From positions 1 through 64,000 of the forward strand of contig NZ_AP031499.1 in the NCBI RefSeq assembly GCF_042854845.1: a stretch of DNA of 64,000 nucleotides, in the 5' to 3' direction. The position numbers and the translations under genes were made by a program. The first letter of the stretch is position 1. The number at the start of each line of letters is the position of its first letter. Under the pieces are notes generated by a model, which saw only the letters and a program-made list of their open reading frames with translations, was not told the DNA's origin and did not search any database. Below are positions 1 to 7,813 of this stretch, in pieces. The DNA is from Maricurvus nonylphenolicus. GTDB lineage: Bacteria > Pseudomonadota > Gammaproteobacteria > Pseudomonadales > Cellvibrionaceae.

Positions 1-1
1 T

Positions 2-24
2 CCATGACACATAACGTGTCATGG
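2..24. terminator. Perfect hairpin, likely bidirectional terminator
   Basis: Arms CCATGACAC and GTGTCATGG (9 bp) surround a 5-base loop. The plus strand continues with ATTATTTTTG, a short U-rich tail. The minus-strand gene ends two bases further on, so the hairpin probably terminates that transcript, one arriving from the left, or both. Confidence 0.6.
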
Positions 25-25
25 A

Positions 26-244
26 TTATTTTTGTAAGGGTTCCTGATAGATGCCATCATGCCGCTTAACAGGATCTATTTCGCCCGTTCGGTGGTTGTA
101 CCAAACATTGGTATCAGATTTCTCATCGCGGTCTGGTTCATAATCCAGTGCGCTCAAAATAAACATAAGTGCATCCCATGCAAGAACGCATAACCCGATG
201 GAGAGCGAGACTAACAGAGCCAAAGTGCTTCGGATAAATTTCAT
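26..244 (-). CDS. Small membrane-anchored protein, unknown function
   Basis: A 72-residue protein with a hydrophobic segment at about residues 6-34 and a polar tail rich in Asp, Lys and Arg. This fits an inner-membrane anchored protein or an uncleaved signal. It starts 6 bases after the stop of the secreted protein upstream, so the two are probably co-transcribed. No family was recognised. Confidence 0.5.
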   Translation of the reverse strand: MKFIRSTLALLVSLSIGLCVLAWDALMFILSALDYEPDRDEKSDTNVWYNHRTGEIDPVKRHDGIYQEPLQK

Positions 245-250
245 GGCGGA

Positions 251-490
251 CTAATCCTTGGCAGCACGTTTAAATATGCAAGTGATTTCCGCACTGCCTT
301 CTGTGCAGTTAACCAGTTCCCAGCCTTTCTTACCTAGATCATTCATAGCTGATGTCAACGCTGTATCATTACCCATTAAAGGATATGTTTTTACAAGGTA
401 ACTCCAGGATGACGCTGAATAGGCAAAAGATGAGAAAGATGCCAGAAGCATCAGGACTGCAAATGGCTTGGCGATAGCATTGTTGAACAT
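251..490 (-). CDS. Small exported protein, DUF4177-like
   Basis: A 79-residue protein starting at an ATG preceded by a strong AAGGAGAGG ribosome binding site; a longer frame upstream lacks such a site. Residues 1-24 form a signal peptide ending near Ala-Tyr-Ser-Ala. The mature part contains LGKKGWELV and a C-terminal FKR, a pattern typical of DUF4177 (about 55-residue beta-rich proteins of unknown role). It likely acts in the periplasm. The family assignment is by eye. Confidence 0.6.
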   Translation of the reverse strand: MFNNAIAKPFAVLMLLASFSSFAYSASSWSYLVKTYPLMGNDTALTSAMNDLGKKGWELVNCTEGSAEITCIFKRAAKD

Positions 491-601
491 TTTCCTCTCC
501 TTAGAAAAAGTGAGAAACATATAGTCCAATTATACGCCTATAAATACCTTAAAAGAAGCGAATTAGAGGGCGTTTGTGAGGTTCATCAGGTAACGAAATA
601 G

Positions 602-1138
602 TTACTGATCAAGGTATGGTTTAAGAGCACCCCATATCATATGTAAATCAATGGATGCTTCTTCTGCCACTTTAAGAAAGCGCAATCTTTCTTCTATATG
701 TTTGTAGGATTCCCAGAGCTTCCATATCTTCATTTCTGTTGCTTCATCACAAGCTGGTGGCCTTCCCGTGCCAACCCCACGAATACTCAAAGCGCTACGA
801 CGACGTGAAAAATCAGCGGCGTGTGTCCCGAACAGTCGTTGCATGAGAGCTAGTGGAGCGCCCATAAATAGATACTTATCCTCAAGCTCTTTTTCAGACC
901 TCAGTGTTTGTAATTCAGAGAGTTGGCGCTCTAATGCGCTGGTATCAACTTCAATGATAAGAAACCGATGAGCACGATGTATAAGTGATTGCTGTTCTGC
1001 CAAGTTAAGCTTTGACATCACATCAATGACCTCGTCCGGCAACTTGCTAGATTTGAAATGCATAGAATGCAAAGTACCCGATGATGAAACCAATTTTTTG
1101 GCCGCAGCTTGCGCCATTTTGTTTTCAAAATTCGACAT
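602..1138 (-). CDS. DUF2857/FlhC-like regulator, putative
   Basis: A 178-residue soluble protein. The central region (about residues 95-145: a hydrophobic LMQRLFG segment, an Arg-rich stretch, then GRPP and IWKLWE) resembles DUF2857 proteins of integrative and conjugative elements, which are distantly FlhC-like. If so it is a transcription factor, and together with the FlhD/FlhC-like pair at 34.4-35.3 kb the element would carry three proteins of this superfamily. The zinc-binding C-terminus of FlhC is absent. It stands alone, with 326 bases of regulatory-looking DNA upstream. Confidence 0.5.
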   Translation of the reverse strand: MSNFENKMAQAAAKKLVSSSGTLHSMHFKSSKLPDEVIDVMSKLNLAEQQSLIHRAHRFLIIEVDTSALERQLSELQTLRSEKELEDKYLFMGAPLALMQRLFGTHAADFSRRRSALSIRGVGTGRPPACDEATEMKIWKLWESYKHIEERLRFLKVAEEASIDLHMIWGALKPYLDQ

Positions 1139-1465
1139 CGTATATGACTCCTTCGGTCCTTGAAAAATCAGAACACATTTACACCAGTGACATATTTAGC
1201 GTATCGGTATAAAGCGATTGACGCGCTTAAAAACTTTTCAAAACCGAAAGAAAATTACGCAATAGGGTTTAGTGTTGTAGTTGAATTCGTGGAAATGTGA
1301 ACGTCGTCACGTTCGCAAATCAACTGCCTAACGGATTTAAAAAATATCCGCATTATTGGAGCGGTAATAAAAAGTTAATTTCTAGTCCGAAAGGTAATTA
1401 GTCTTTGGAGATTGAGCGTTGGAGTCAGAATAGCTATTTAAATTCCATGACTAAGATTACCTTCC
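1139..1465. promoter_or_regulatory. Divergent intergenic region with inverted repeats
   Basis: This 327-base gap separates two divergent genes. It holds a perfect inverted repeat GAACGT-CGTC-ACGTTC at 1299-1314 and a smaller repeat AAGCG...CGCTT near 1213-1229. Both could be operators; neither is recognised. No coding sequence is seen. Confidence 0.35.
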
Positions 1466-2449
1466 ATGCTCAAGCTCATTTGGTTTGTTCAGATCGTTTT
1501 TTTTCTTGTAAGTATGTTGCTGACCGGCTTGTTTGCAATGTCTCTTTCAGGGGGAGATTTTGATGGCTTGATTCAAGCACATGAAGACCAACAATCAATT
1601 TTTATGGCAGCTTTATTTGTTCTTATTGGCTGCTGTATTGATATAGGAAAATACCTATTTTGGGCAAAGCGTCATATTAGCCGTTTTTTCACATTGCTTA
1701 GCGTCGTGCTGATGGCATTTTCCTGGGCAGCTAGTTGCGCCTTTTTCATTTCGTCTGAAATGCGTTTGCTCAAAGACGCACAATATGGTTCACCTGAATA
1801 TATTGCGCTCCAGCAGGAAATCAGCGCCATTCAAAGAAGCATTGATATTGAAGAGCGCCTGTTAGATAAACGACTTGGTAGTAGCTACCACAAGCAGTGG
1901 GAGCAAGCCCAAGCAAGCGCGATGAAGATAGCCAGTTTACAGGTTGATCTCAGAGAAAAGAGAGCTACATTGCCACTGGTTGGCTCAACTGCTGCGGAGA
2001 GTGAAATAGAAACCACCAGACTGTTTGCCTCCGTTAGTGGGGCGCTTAATGTCAGTTTGGATACAGTAAGAACATTCGGCTATGCAGTTCTGGCACTTCT
2101 GTTGGAAGTCAGTACTTTGGGTATGATCAGCTTAGCTAGAGCGGAAAAGACAGGAGGAGGCATCTCAGTAGATAAACCGACTGAGCCTGATTCAAAATCG
2201 GATGACACTCTGCTTGTTAATGAAGAATATAGGCAGAAGCTGGCAATACTTACGTCCGACATTTTGAGCGGTAAGATTCCGCCCGTATTGCGCACCATCA
2301 AGAGCGCCAGTTATGGGCTCAATCTGGATCAAATTCGGACAGTGCTGAGTGACCTCCATTCTGCCGGGATTCTGGATACGGATAAACGCAACAGCTACAA
2401 ACTATCAGAAAGGGTCTCTTGCCAGCCCGTTATCAGTTCAACCAAATAA
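1466..2449 (+). CDS. Membrane protein with coiled coil and C-terminal winged-helix-like part
   Basis: A 327-residue protein with three membrane segments near the N-terminus (about 4-26, 44-66, 70-95), a charged coiled-coil stretch (about 105-170), a fourth membrane segment (about 200-226), and a cytoplasmic tail. The last 75 residues contain an apparent three-helix unit ending in GILDTDKRNSYKLS, reminiscent of a winged helix. The arrangement suggests a membrane-tethered sensor or regulator, but no family was recognised. The divergent DUF2857-like gene shares its upstream region. Confidence 0.5.
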   Translation: MLKLIWFVQIVFFLVSMLLTGLFAMSLSGGDFDGLIQAHEDQQSIFMAALFVLIGCCIDIGKYLFWAKRHISRFFTLLSVVLMAFSWAASCAFFISSEMRLLKDAQYGSPEYIALQQEISAIQRSIDIEERLLDKRLGSSYHKQWEQAQASAMKIASLQVDLREKRATLPLVGSTAAESEIETTRLFASVSGALNVSLDTVRTFGYAVLALLLEVSTLGMISLARAEKTGGGISVDKPTEPDSKSDDTLLVNEEYRQKLAILTSDILSGKIPPVLRTIKSASYGLNLDQIRTVLSDLHSAGILDTDKRNSYKLSERVSCQPVISSTK

Positions 2450-2476
2450 GCACCAACTGAATTGTCTGGGTTTTAC

Positions 2477-2866
2477 CTACAACTCCTGCATTAGCTGGAT
2501 ATAGTTTCCGCAAGTGTCATCGAGCATGGCTATCTTCACGGTGCCAGCTTCCGTAGGTGCCATTGAAAATTCTACCCCTAAGTCTAATAGTCGTTGATAT
2601 TCCTTATCTACATTGTCAACAGCAAAGGATGTATACGGAATGCCGGCTTCCTTGAGTGCTTTTTGGTAGGTTTTGGCAGGCTCAAACCCCATTGGCTCTA
2701 ATAAAAGCTCAACGCCGGATTGCTCTTCAGGAGATACTACGGTCAACCATTTGTGCTCACCCAGAGGCACATCCTTTTTCTTGATGAAGCCCAAAATGCG
2801 CGTATAGAAATCTAAGGCTTTGTCTTGATTATCTACAGGAACACTTGTGACGTATATTTTGGCCAT
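2477..2866 (-). CDS. VOC (glyoxalase/bleomycin resistance) family protein
   Basis: A 129-residue protein with the two beta-alpha-beta-beta-beta modules of the vicinal oxygen chelate superfamily. It begins VTSVPVDNQDKALDFYTRIL and ends with the typical DDTCGNYIQLMQ. Members bind a metal and act as dioxygenases, isomerases or drug-binding proteins; the substrate cannot be read here. It lies 61 bases downstream of the AraC-type gene in the same direction, a common pairing in which the regulator controls the VOC gene. Confidence 0.85.
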   Translation of the reverse strand: MAKIYVTSVPVDNQDKALDFYTRILGFIKKKDVPLGEHKWLTVVSPEEQSGVELLLEPMGFEPAKTYQKALKEAGIPYTSFAVDNVDKEYQRLLDLGVEFSMAPTEAGTVKIAMLDDTCGNYIQLMQEL

Positions 2867-2927
2867 ATTATCGACTCTTAGTTGAATCCAGGAAGCACCT
2901 AGAATAGCCGGTATTAGGTCGTATTAC

Positions 2928-3335
2928 TTATTCTCGATTGCTGTTCTGGAGGTGCTGATAGGCTTTTGGAGTGTGGCCTGTACACTTTTTGAACACACTA
3001 GAGGAGGTTGGCATGCTCTGATATCCGATTTCGGAGCAGACACGAGTAATCGGCAATCCGGCTTTGATAAGCTCTTTGGCCTTAGAGATGCGCAAATCTC
3101 TTAAATAGACACGGGGCGTTAAGCCGTACATACGCTGGAAGACTCTCACATAGTGAAACCGCGACATATACGCCTGCTTCGCTAGATCATCTAACTCGAT
3201 CCTATCCGAATAGAATTCCTCCATCAGCGCTTTTGATCGTCTAACACGGGCATACTGTTCCGGGCGGAACAACGGCTCACTGTGGTAGATGCGATCAAGC
3301 TCTGTCTCAAAATAGGTTCTTTGGCTTTGTGGCAT
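2928..3335 (-). CDS. Short AraC/XylS-type transcriptional regulator
   Basis: A 135-residue protein that is essentially the AraC DNA-binding domain: two helix-turn-helix motifs (LDDLAKQAYMSRFHYVRVFQ at about residues 48-67 and ITRVCSEIGYQSM at about 96-108) and the final F-K-x-x-x-G-x-T-P-K-x-Y signature. No N-terminal ligand-binding domain is present; short AraC proteins of this kind often sit beside VOC genes and may act constitutively or by expression level. No strong ribosome binding site was seen, so the exact start is uncertain. Confidence 0.8.
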   Translation of the reverse strand: MPQSQRTYFETELDRIYHSEPLFRPEQYARVRRSKALMEEFYSDRIELDDLAKQAYMSRFHYVRVFQRMYGLTPRVYLRDLRISKAKELIKAGLPITRVCSEIGYQSMPTSSSVFKKCTGHTPKAYQHLQNSNRE

Positions 3336-3502
3336 GTTTCGAGCCTGGTAGCAGCTAGAGCAAAGTAACGATTTCCGATCCCTACGGGGGCAGTTACTTA
3401 GTGTACCTTGAGATTACTTGCAGATGTATCCCAGTTGCATCCCAAGCATATTTACTGCTGGAAACTGGTAAAAAGATCTTTTGGGTTTAACGAAGGGGGA
3501 GA

Positions 3503-3589
3503 TGGTACCAGAGGTCGGACTCGAACCGACACGCCCGCGAGGGCAAGGGATTTTGAATCCCTCATGTCTACCAATTTCATCACTCTGGC
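3503..3589 (-). tRNA. tRNA-Leu(CAA)
   Basis: On the minus strand the sequence folds into a full class II tRNA: acceptor GCCAGAG/CTCTGGT (terminal G-U), D-arm with AATTGGTAGA, anticodon stem AGGGA/TCCCT around loop TTCAAAA (anticodon CAA), long variable arm TGCCC-TCGC-GGGCG, T-arm GTCGG-TTCGAGT-CCGAC, discriminator A and encoded CCA. It reads UUG codons. It is isolated from other RNA genes. Such tRNA genes occur on chromids and large plasmids and can serve as integration sites, but no duplicated 3' end was found in the window. Confidence 0.93.
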
Positions 3590-3829
3590 ATTGCTTGCAA
3601 GTCTACTAATTTGTGGCTGGGATGCAAAATCGCTTGCTTATTTTGAATTTTCCGTCGTCTGACAATCCGGTCTTCGATCGAGACAGCTTGACCCTCTGGT
3701 TGTCAATGAAACCACTCATGTTGTTCAAAGTTATTTACTTCACTGGCAACCGCCATATCGTTTACCAAAGAGGCCTGGGAATTCTATAAAAAGGAGCTCG
3801 TTGATCATCTTGGAGCGCAGTTCAATGAA

Positions 3830-4168
3830 TTGTTGTTTATGGATGGCCATGACTACAACCTACTTGTTGGCCCCGGCCAACCCCCAACAGATTTTCAAGC
3901 CAAGAATAGTGAACTCGGCTACGCATTTTGGGGAGCCGCTGTTGCTGCTTTAATTTCCGATAACAATCAACTGGACCCTCGGTATGCGAAAGAAGATGGG
4001 CCGTTCTTTAAGCTTCACGAAACTCTGCATCTCAAAACAATGATCGAGCTTTTCAAGCAACAGCCCTATCTTGATTTCGATCTGTGTCTACAACAGTGCC
4101 TGGAACTTGAAGATCCGTTAGATAATCTCATTCAGGACCTCGATACAATGCTTCCGTCCAGAAGATAG
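3830..4168 (+). CDS. Hypothetical protein, probably 5'-truncated or frameshifted
   Basis: The reading frame gives 112 residues from a TTG, but it is open from 3710 and the protein-like part begins well before (KEAWEFYKKELVDHLG, about 3767-3814) with no ATG or GTG. An ATG at 3718 opens a different frame (MLFKVIYFTG) that stops about 70 bases later. This suggests the original start was lost or a frameshift lies near 3770. The protein is acidic and leucine-rich with no recognised domain. It converges on the next gene. Confidence 0.4.
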   Translation: MLFMDGHDYNLLVGPGQPPTDFQAKNSELGYAFWGAAVAALISDNNQLDPRYAKEDGPFFKLHETLHLKTMIELFKQQPYLDFDLCLQQCLELEDPLDNLIQDLDTMLPSRR

Positions 4169-4172
4169 AAGG

Positions 4173-4658
4173 CTACGGCTTGTATAGCGTTGAAGCTCCT
4201 CGCAGCGCTGCAAGCAATAAGGTTTCATTCCCTATACCAGATTGAAGCCGTAGTTGCTGAAGGAACAAAGCACAAAGCCTGAAGGAATCACCTATACCCG
4301 CTGGTAGTGAAAACAATGCTCCGTGGCCAGCAGAGGCCTTGATATAGATCCCGCCTGGCTGGCGTTCAAGCTCAATCCCTTTCCCCGGTCTCTTGAAATG
4401 TATTCTGGGTATGTAACCCATAAATAATCCGCACAGCACCGGCAGCTCCTGATCTGACAGCTGGATCACAATTTTACGAGACCAATTCACATCTGCGCCT
4501 TCCCTTGGGGCGACCTCCAGATTGACAGTAGGGACCGGTGCCTGGCGATCTTTATTGATCACGGTCGCCTCAGCGGTGATGGCCGCGCTTTTCCCGAAAC
4601 ACCTAACTTTTGCTTGCTGTGAAAGAGGGTGGTCTTGCATATCAGCTCTCCTGCTCAA
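4173..4658 (-). CDS. Conserved-looking hypothetical protein
   Basis: A 161-residue soluble protein without signal peptide or membrane segment. It has a beta-rich middle (KIVIQLSDQELPVLCGLFMG) and no recognised motif. Its first 17 bases overlap the end of the upstream gene, so the two are probably translated together from one promoter at about 5.54 kb. Confidence 0.55.
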   Translation of the reverse strand: MSRRADMQDHPLSQQAKVRCFGKSAAITAEATVINKDRQAPVPTVNLEVAPREGADVNWSRKIVIQLSDQELPVLCGLFMGYIPRIHFKRPGKGIELERQPGGIYIKASAGHGALFSLPAGIGDSFRLCALFLQQLRLQSGIGNETLLLAALRGASTLYKP

Positions 4659-5514
4659 GATATAGGTGAATACCTAAAGCTCGGATGTAGGGTTCCCGGT
4701 CAATCTTTGAATCCGCTCGGGTTAGAGCTGCTTCATCATCCGTTCTCGGTCCAGGATCATCGCGCCAAACCAACTTTGGCAGCTTATCTCCGGGCATAAC
4801 TACGATCCCGGAGATTGAAAGGGGTTTTCGCTTCCGTTCACCATCTTCGTTCCAAACGATATTGGCCCTAAGTTGATTGGGAAGTTTGTATAGCCTGGTC
4901 ATCTGGGTACCTGGAGCCAAATTGCCAAGAATTCCCAACACAGCTTCCCGATCGCTACCCGACAGCCGCTGGTGGGCCATCTTTTCCGCACCTTCCATTG
5001 TGATCGGTTCGCTCTTGGTGTGCGTCCTCGCCCAAGTCCAGCTGAGCGATTCTAGGGAAGAGGGCATTACCCGGATGAGTTTGTAGCACTTCAACAGATC
5101 CAGGCGACCTATACGAGCAGTCCGCATCGCCTCCCGGAGTTCATCACCTCGACCATCATGCCCGAGCTGCTGGTCGGCAAGAGAGAAGAGGGTGGAGTTT
5201 GTTTTGTCATCTCCTCGAATAGCGTCCACCGCCTTCTTGAAAGCCACCTTAGCCTCATTCAAGGAATCGACCGCCTGAACTACTTCATCGTTTCCACAGA
5301 TAAGACCAGCCCCGAGCAGCTCATCGCCATCTTCTAAGTGCCAGATCTCCGTCAACGATCGAACAACAGCATCTACCTCACCGGCTTCTTCTCCGGAGAA
5401 GGTAGGCAAAAATCGAGGCATATCCGATTGATTGCGAATCGCGATACTCAGTGCCGAATTGGCTGCGGCCAGTGCCTCGTAGGCATCGAGCAAATCTTTC
5501 ACTAATGTGGCCAT
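4642..5514 (-). CDS. Hypothetical protein, first gene of two-gene operon
   Basis: A 290-residue soluble protein. The start is fixed by AAGGAGG placed 5 bases before the ATG; a frame extending to 5583 would run through the promoter motif. The N-terminal half is helical (DLLDAYEALAAANSALSIAI), the middle contains a conserved-looking MTRLYKLPNQLRANIVW stretch. No family recognised. It is divergent from the Fic module and carries upstream one copy of the same 18-bp promoter motif found twice before the antitoxin gene, so the two units are probably controlled together. Confidence 0.6.
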   Translation of the reverse strand: MATLVKDLLDAYEALAAANSALSIAIRNQSDMPRFLPTFSGEEAGEVDAVVRSLTEIWHLEDGDELLGAGLICGNDEVVQAVDSLNEAKVAFKKAVDAIRGDDKTNSTLFSLADQQLGHDGRGDELREAMRTARIGRLDLLKCYKLIRVMPSSLESLSWTWARTHTKSEPITMEGAEKMAHQRLSGSDREAVLGILGNLAPGTQMTRLYKLPNQLRANIVWNEDGERKRKPLSISGIVVMPGDKLPKLVWRDDPGPRTDDEAALTRADSKIDREPYIRALGIHLYLEQES

Positions 5515-5540
5515 TGCGCCCTCCTTGTCAGATGTAGAGA

Positions 5541-5558
5541 TATTATAACATCCCCGTC
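5541..5558 (-). promoter_or_regulatory. Copy 1 of GACGGGGATGTTATAATA promoter motif
   Basis: On the minus strand this reads GACGGGGATGTTATAATA, ending in a consensus -10 box (TATAAT) 27 bases before the start of the gene at 5514. The same 18-mer recurs at 5755 and, with one or two differences at its end, at 5810. Confidence 0.6.
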
Positions 5559-5754
5559 GGTATATGCCAGACCTACTAGCCACCCCCCTGCCATCCTGAT
5601 AGTCCGCCCTGATTTACCCTTAAGTAACCTTGCATATCCTTCGGTATCCTTGGCAGCGCGAGCCCTCCGGGCACACGCCGCATAAGGTAATCAGAAGAGG
5701 GGAGGATGCTTTTTCGGAGTGCGGAGGTGGGGGTGGGGTTTTCGTCCCGATATA

Positions 5755-5772
5755 GACGGGGATGTTATAATA
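5755..5772 (+). promoter_or_regulatory. Copy 2 of GACGGGGATGTTATAATA promoter motif
   Basis: This 18-base match to copy 1 lies on the opposite strand and includes TATAAT at 5766-5771. There is no good -35 box 16-18 bases upstream, so the GACGGGGATG part may be the site of an activator or repressor. The whole 411-base gap between 5515 and 5925 holds only these sites and pyrimidine- or G-rich DNA. Confidence 0.6.
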
Positions 5773-5809
5773 TGTGTATGTAATTCGCCGGAGCCCTGGA
5801 TTCAACCTA

Positions 5810-5827
5810 GACGGGGATGTTATAGAA
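5810..5827 (+). promoter_or_regulatory. Copy 3 of GACGGGGATGTTATA motif
   Basis: GACGGGGATGTTATAGAA repeats copy 2 exactly 55 bases further on, about 100 bases before the antitoxin start. Two tandem copies facing the toxin-antitoxin genes and one facing the other way suggest a shared regulator. Confidence 0.6.
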
Positions 5828-5925
5828 TATGTACTCTCGTTTGCCCACGGCCCCCACAACCCCAGGCCAATTTGCAGAAATTGAGGCTCAGCGCTAGAAT
5901 ATGCTCATCGTTTGAAGGAGTTCCT

Positions 5926-6126
5926 ATGGCTCGTCACGCTTTTACATCTGAATACCTCGCCTCCCAGGTGGCCGGTTCGTGCCGCATTGAGGGTATTCGC
6001 GTGTCTGCCCGCCAAGAACAAACCATCTGCGATGTCATCGACGGCAAGGCCGACTCCAAAGCTATGCGCCGTAAGCTGGTTGCCCAGTTCCAAGCCAACA
6101 ACAAAGCTATGGTTGCAGTTGGCTAA
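5926..6126 (+). CDS. VbhA-like antitoxin of class I Fic module
   Basis: A 66-residue protein starting at an ATG behind GAAGGAG. It contains SCRIEG, which fits the (S/T)xxxE(G/N) inhibitory helix of Fic antitoxins: the Glu would block the ATP gamma-phosphate site of the Fic protein. The rest (QEQTICDVIDGK and a positively charged end) matches the VbhA fold. It precedes the fic gene by 20 bases, as in VbhA-VbhT type pairs. Confidence 0.85.
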   Translation: MARHAFTSEYLASQVAGSCRIEGIRVSARQEQTICDVIDGKADSKAMRRKLVAQFQANNKAMVAVG

Positions 6127-6146
6127 CTCCGTAGTACCCTGATCCT

Positions 6147-6767
6147 ATGGATCAATACTCTCAATACGACCTCCGCGAAGACGACCCCTATCTCATTGAG
6201 GGATCTGACTGCCTGCAAAACCTGCTGGGGTTCACCGATACCAAATCTCTGAATCACGCCGAAGAGCAGCTGACCCAGCTCACCATGGCCGAGCTCGTTG
6301 CCGACCCGGTACCGGCCACCTTCGACCTCAAGCACCTGCAAGCCATCCACTTTCGGATCTTCGAGGACGTGTACCCCTTTGCCGGGCAATGCCGCCAAAC
6401 TGAAATCCTCAAAGGAGGAAAGCTATTCCTCCCGCACAATATGATTGAGCAAGTCTCAACAGAAGTATTTACAGAGCTACACAGCGAGAATCTGCTTCAG
6501 GGCCTGGCACCGGCTGAGTTCGGAAAAAGGGCGGGTTACTACCTGGGTAAAATCAACATGATCCACCCTTTTCGGGAGGGTAATGGTCGGACGCAGCGTG
6601 TTCTTGTCGATCAGCTCGCTTCACTTAACAATTTCGCGCTTGAGTGGGCTGCAATTTCAGGTGAAGGCATGGCGAGAGCCTGCCGGGAAGCCAGAACGAC
6701 CGATCCGGACGGTACCGCTCTGCAACGCTTACTCTCTCTTCACACTGTTCTTCCCAGCAGCCGATAA
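6147..6767 (+). CDS. fic: Fic-family AMP-transferase toxin
   Basis: A 206-residue Fic protein. The catalytic loop HPFREGNGRTQR (about residues 134-145) matches HPFx(D/E)GNGRxxR, with the His needed for transfer of AMP (or another nucleotide part) to a hydroxyl of a target protein. The flap region with VYPFAGQCRQTEI (about residues 73-85) is typical. No internal N- or C-terminal inhibitory helix is visible, consistent with class I control by the small upstream antitoxin. Related plasmid toxins modify DNA gyrase and topoisomerase IV; the target here is not shown by sequence. Confidence 0.93.
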   Translation: MDQYSQYDLREDDPYLIEGSDCLQNLLGFTDTKSLNHAEEQLTQLTMAELVADPVPATFDLKHLQAIHFRIFEDVYPFAGQCRQTEILKGGKLFLPHNMIEQVSTEVFTELHSENLLQGLAPAEFGKRAGYYLGKINMIHPFREGNGRTQRVLVDQLASLNNFALEWAAISGEGMARACREARTTDPDGTALQRLLSLHTVLPSSR

Positions 6768-6775
6768 CCGGCGAA

Positions 6776-7078
6776 TTAGCTCTTTTCCTCGTTAAACATC
6801 CACGGCAGGGCGTCCATATAGCCGTCCTCAACAGCGGACAGTCTCACCTCTTCGGCAAACAGCCTCTCCGTGTGCTGGAAACCCACCTTAATGCACTCTG
6901 CCTTTACTTCCATGGGAAGGACAGGGTTGGATTTCATCTCGACAGCCAAGGTGTATCGATGATCTATACGACTGGCCAGGTTCCTTAACTTGTCAGCCAC
7001 GACTTCACGCCAACCCTTTGCTGGACCGTTCTGCCTTACACGATAGCTCCAATGACGTTGAATAGGCGTATGCTTCAT
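6776..7078 (-). CDS. Hypothetical protein
   Basis: A 100-residue soluble, charged protein with no recognised motif. It ends 9 bases from the convergent fic gene and follows the Ref-like nuclease gene by 13 bases, so it is probably the second gene of that operon. Confidence 0.5.
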   Translation of the reverse strand: MKHTPIQRHWSYRVRQNGPAKGWREVVADKLRNLASRIDHRYTLAVEMKSNPVLPMEVKAECIKVGFQHTERLFAEEVRLSAVEDGYMDALPWMFNEEKS

Positions 7079-7091
7079 GCAAATCCCTCTA

Positions 7092-7676
7092 TTATGCGAT
7101 CGCTCTCATTCGATGTGAGAACCTTTCCAGTTCAACAATCCATTCTTCTTGTTCGGCCTGGGAGCCGAGCAGCAAATAATCAGCCCATACATCATCTTCC
7201 AACCATTTTGGCCGCACATTCAATGCTCGATGCGTTTCATAAACACACCAGGCTTCAGATCCAACGAGCTCCCTGAAGAGGCGTTTGTTCCCGTGAACCG
7301 ATGGCCCATCATATGTCTCAATAAGTATCGATGGATCGTGGTGACAGTCACAGAGGCAAATCACATAGGCTTCGCAACAATCGCCTTCTTTACCTTTATT
7401 CCGCCCGTTAGGGTGATGAATTCTTAAACAGTGACTTGAAACAATACCCAAATGGTTGCATGCAAAACAACCCAAACTGGCAACCTGAGAGTGCCAGGCC
7501 TTATCGCTCGCTGATCTTCCGTGGCCGGTTAACCCCCGAGATTTCGCTTTAGGCTTGCTCCCCGAAGCACTTTGGCCACAACTTCTGATTGGCGTTTTCC
7601 GCTTAAGGCTCGTCTTTGATTTCAGCGCCGTCTTTGTTTTTAGCGGTGTTTTCCGCTTTAAAGGTGTGCGTTTCAT
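7092..7676 (-). CDS. Ref-like HNH nuclease
   Basis: A 194-residue protein starting at an ATG behind GAGGAGG. The first 45 residues are an extremely basic Lys/Thr/Arg-rich repeat (LKRKTPLKTKTALKSKT...), followed by KSRGLTG, CFACNHLG, a His-containing IHHPNGRNKG and LCDCHHD. This order matches the phage P1 Ref family, whose RecA-dependent HNH endonuclease cuts DNA at displacement loops and whose disordered basic arm binds DNA. A role in recombination or plasmid establishment is likely. The cysteine pairs suggest zinc binding. Confidence 0.75.
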   Translation of the reverse strand: MKRTPLKRKTPLKTKTALKSKTSLKRKTPIRSCGQSASGSKPKAKSRGLTGHGRSASDKAWHSQVASLGCFACNHLGIVSSHCLRIHHPNGRNKGKEGDCCEAYVICLCDCHHDPSILIETYDGPSVHGNKRLFRELVGSEAWCVYETHRALNVRPKWLEDDVWADYLLLGSQAEQEEWIVELERFSHRMRAIA

Positions 7677-7813
7677 AATACCTCCTCTATAAAACCAACA
7701 TACAGAGGATTTCAGATATGCAAGCGCAGCCTTACTTATGAATTTGCGAGTTGTATAATGCGAAATCCATAGTAATTTGGTTAAAACAGCGGAATACAGG
7801 CGACAAGGAAATG

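Noticed and set aside
3503..3530. Direct repeat of the tRNA 3' end marking an integrated island
   Set aside because: I searched by eye for a second copy of the T-arm and acceptor end in the window and found none.
3408..3662. Reading frame of 84 codons on the plus strand
   Set aside because: It runs antisense across the complete tRNA-Leu gene and has no ribosome binding site.
5719..5925. Upstream extension of the Fic antitoxin frame
   Set aside because: It runs through both promoter motifs and low-complexity DNA; the ATG at 5,926 has a good GAAGGAG site and gives a normal VbhA-like length.
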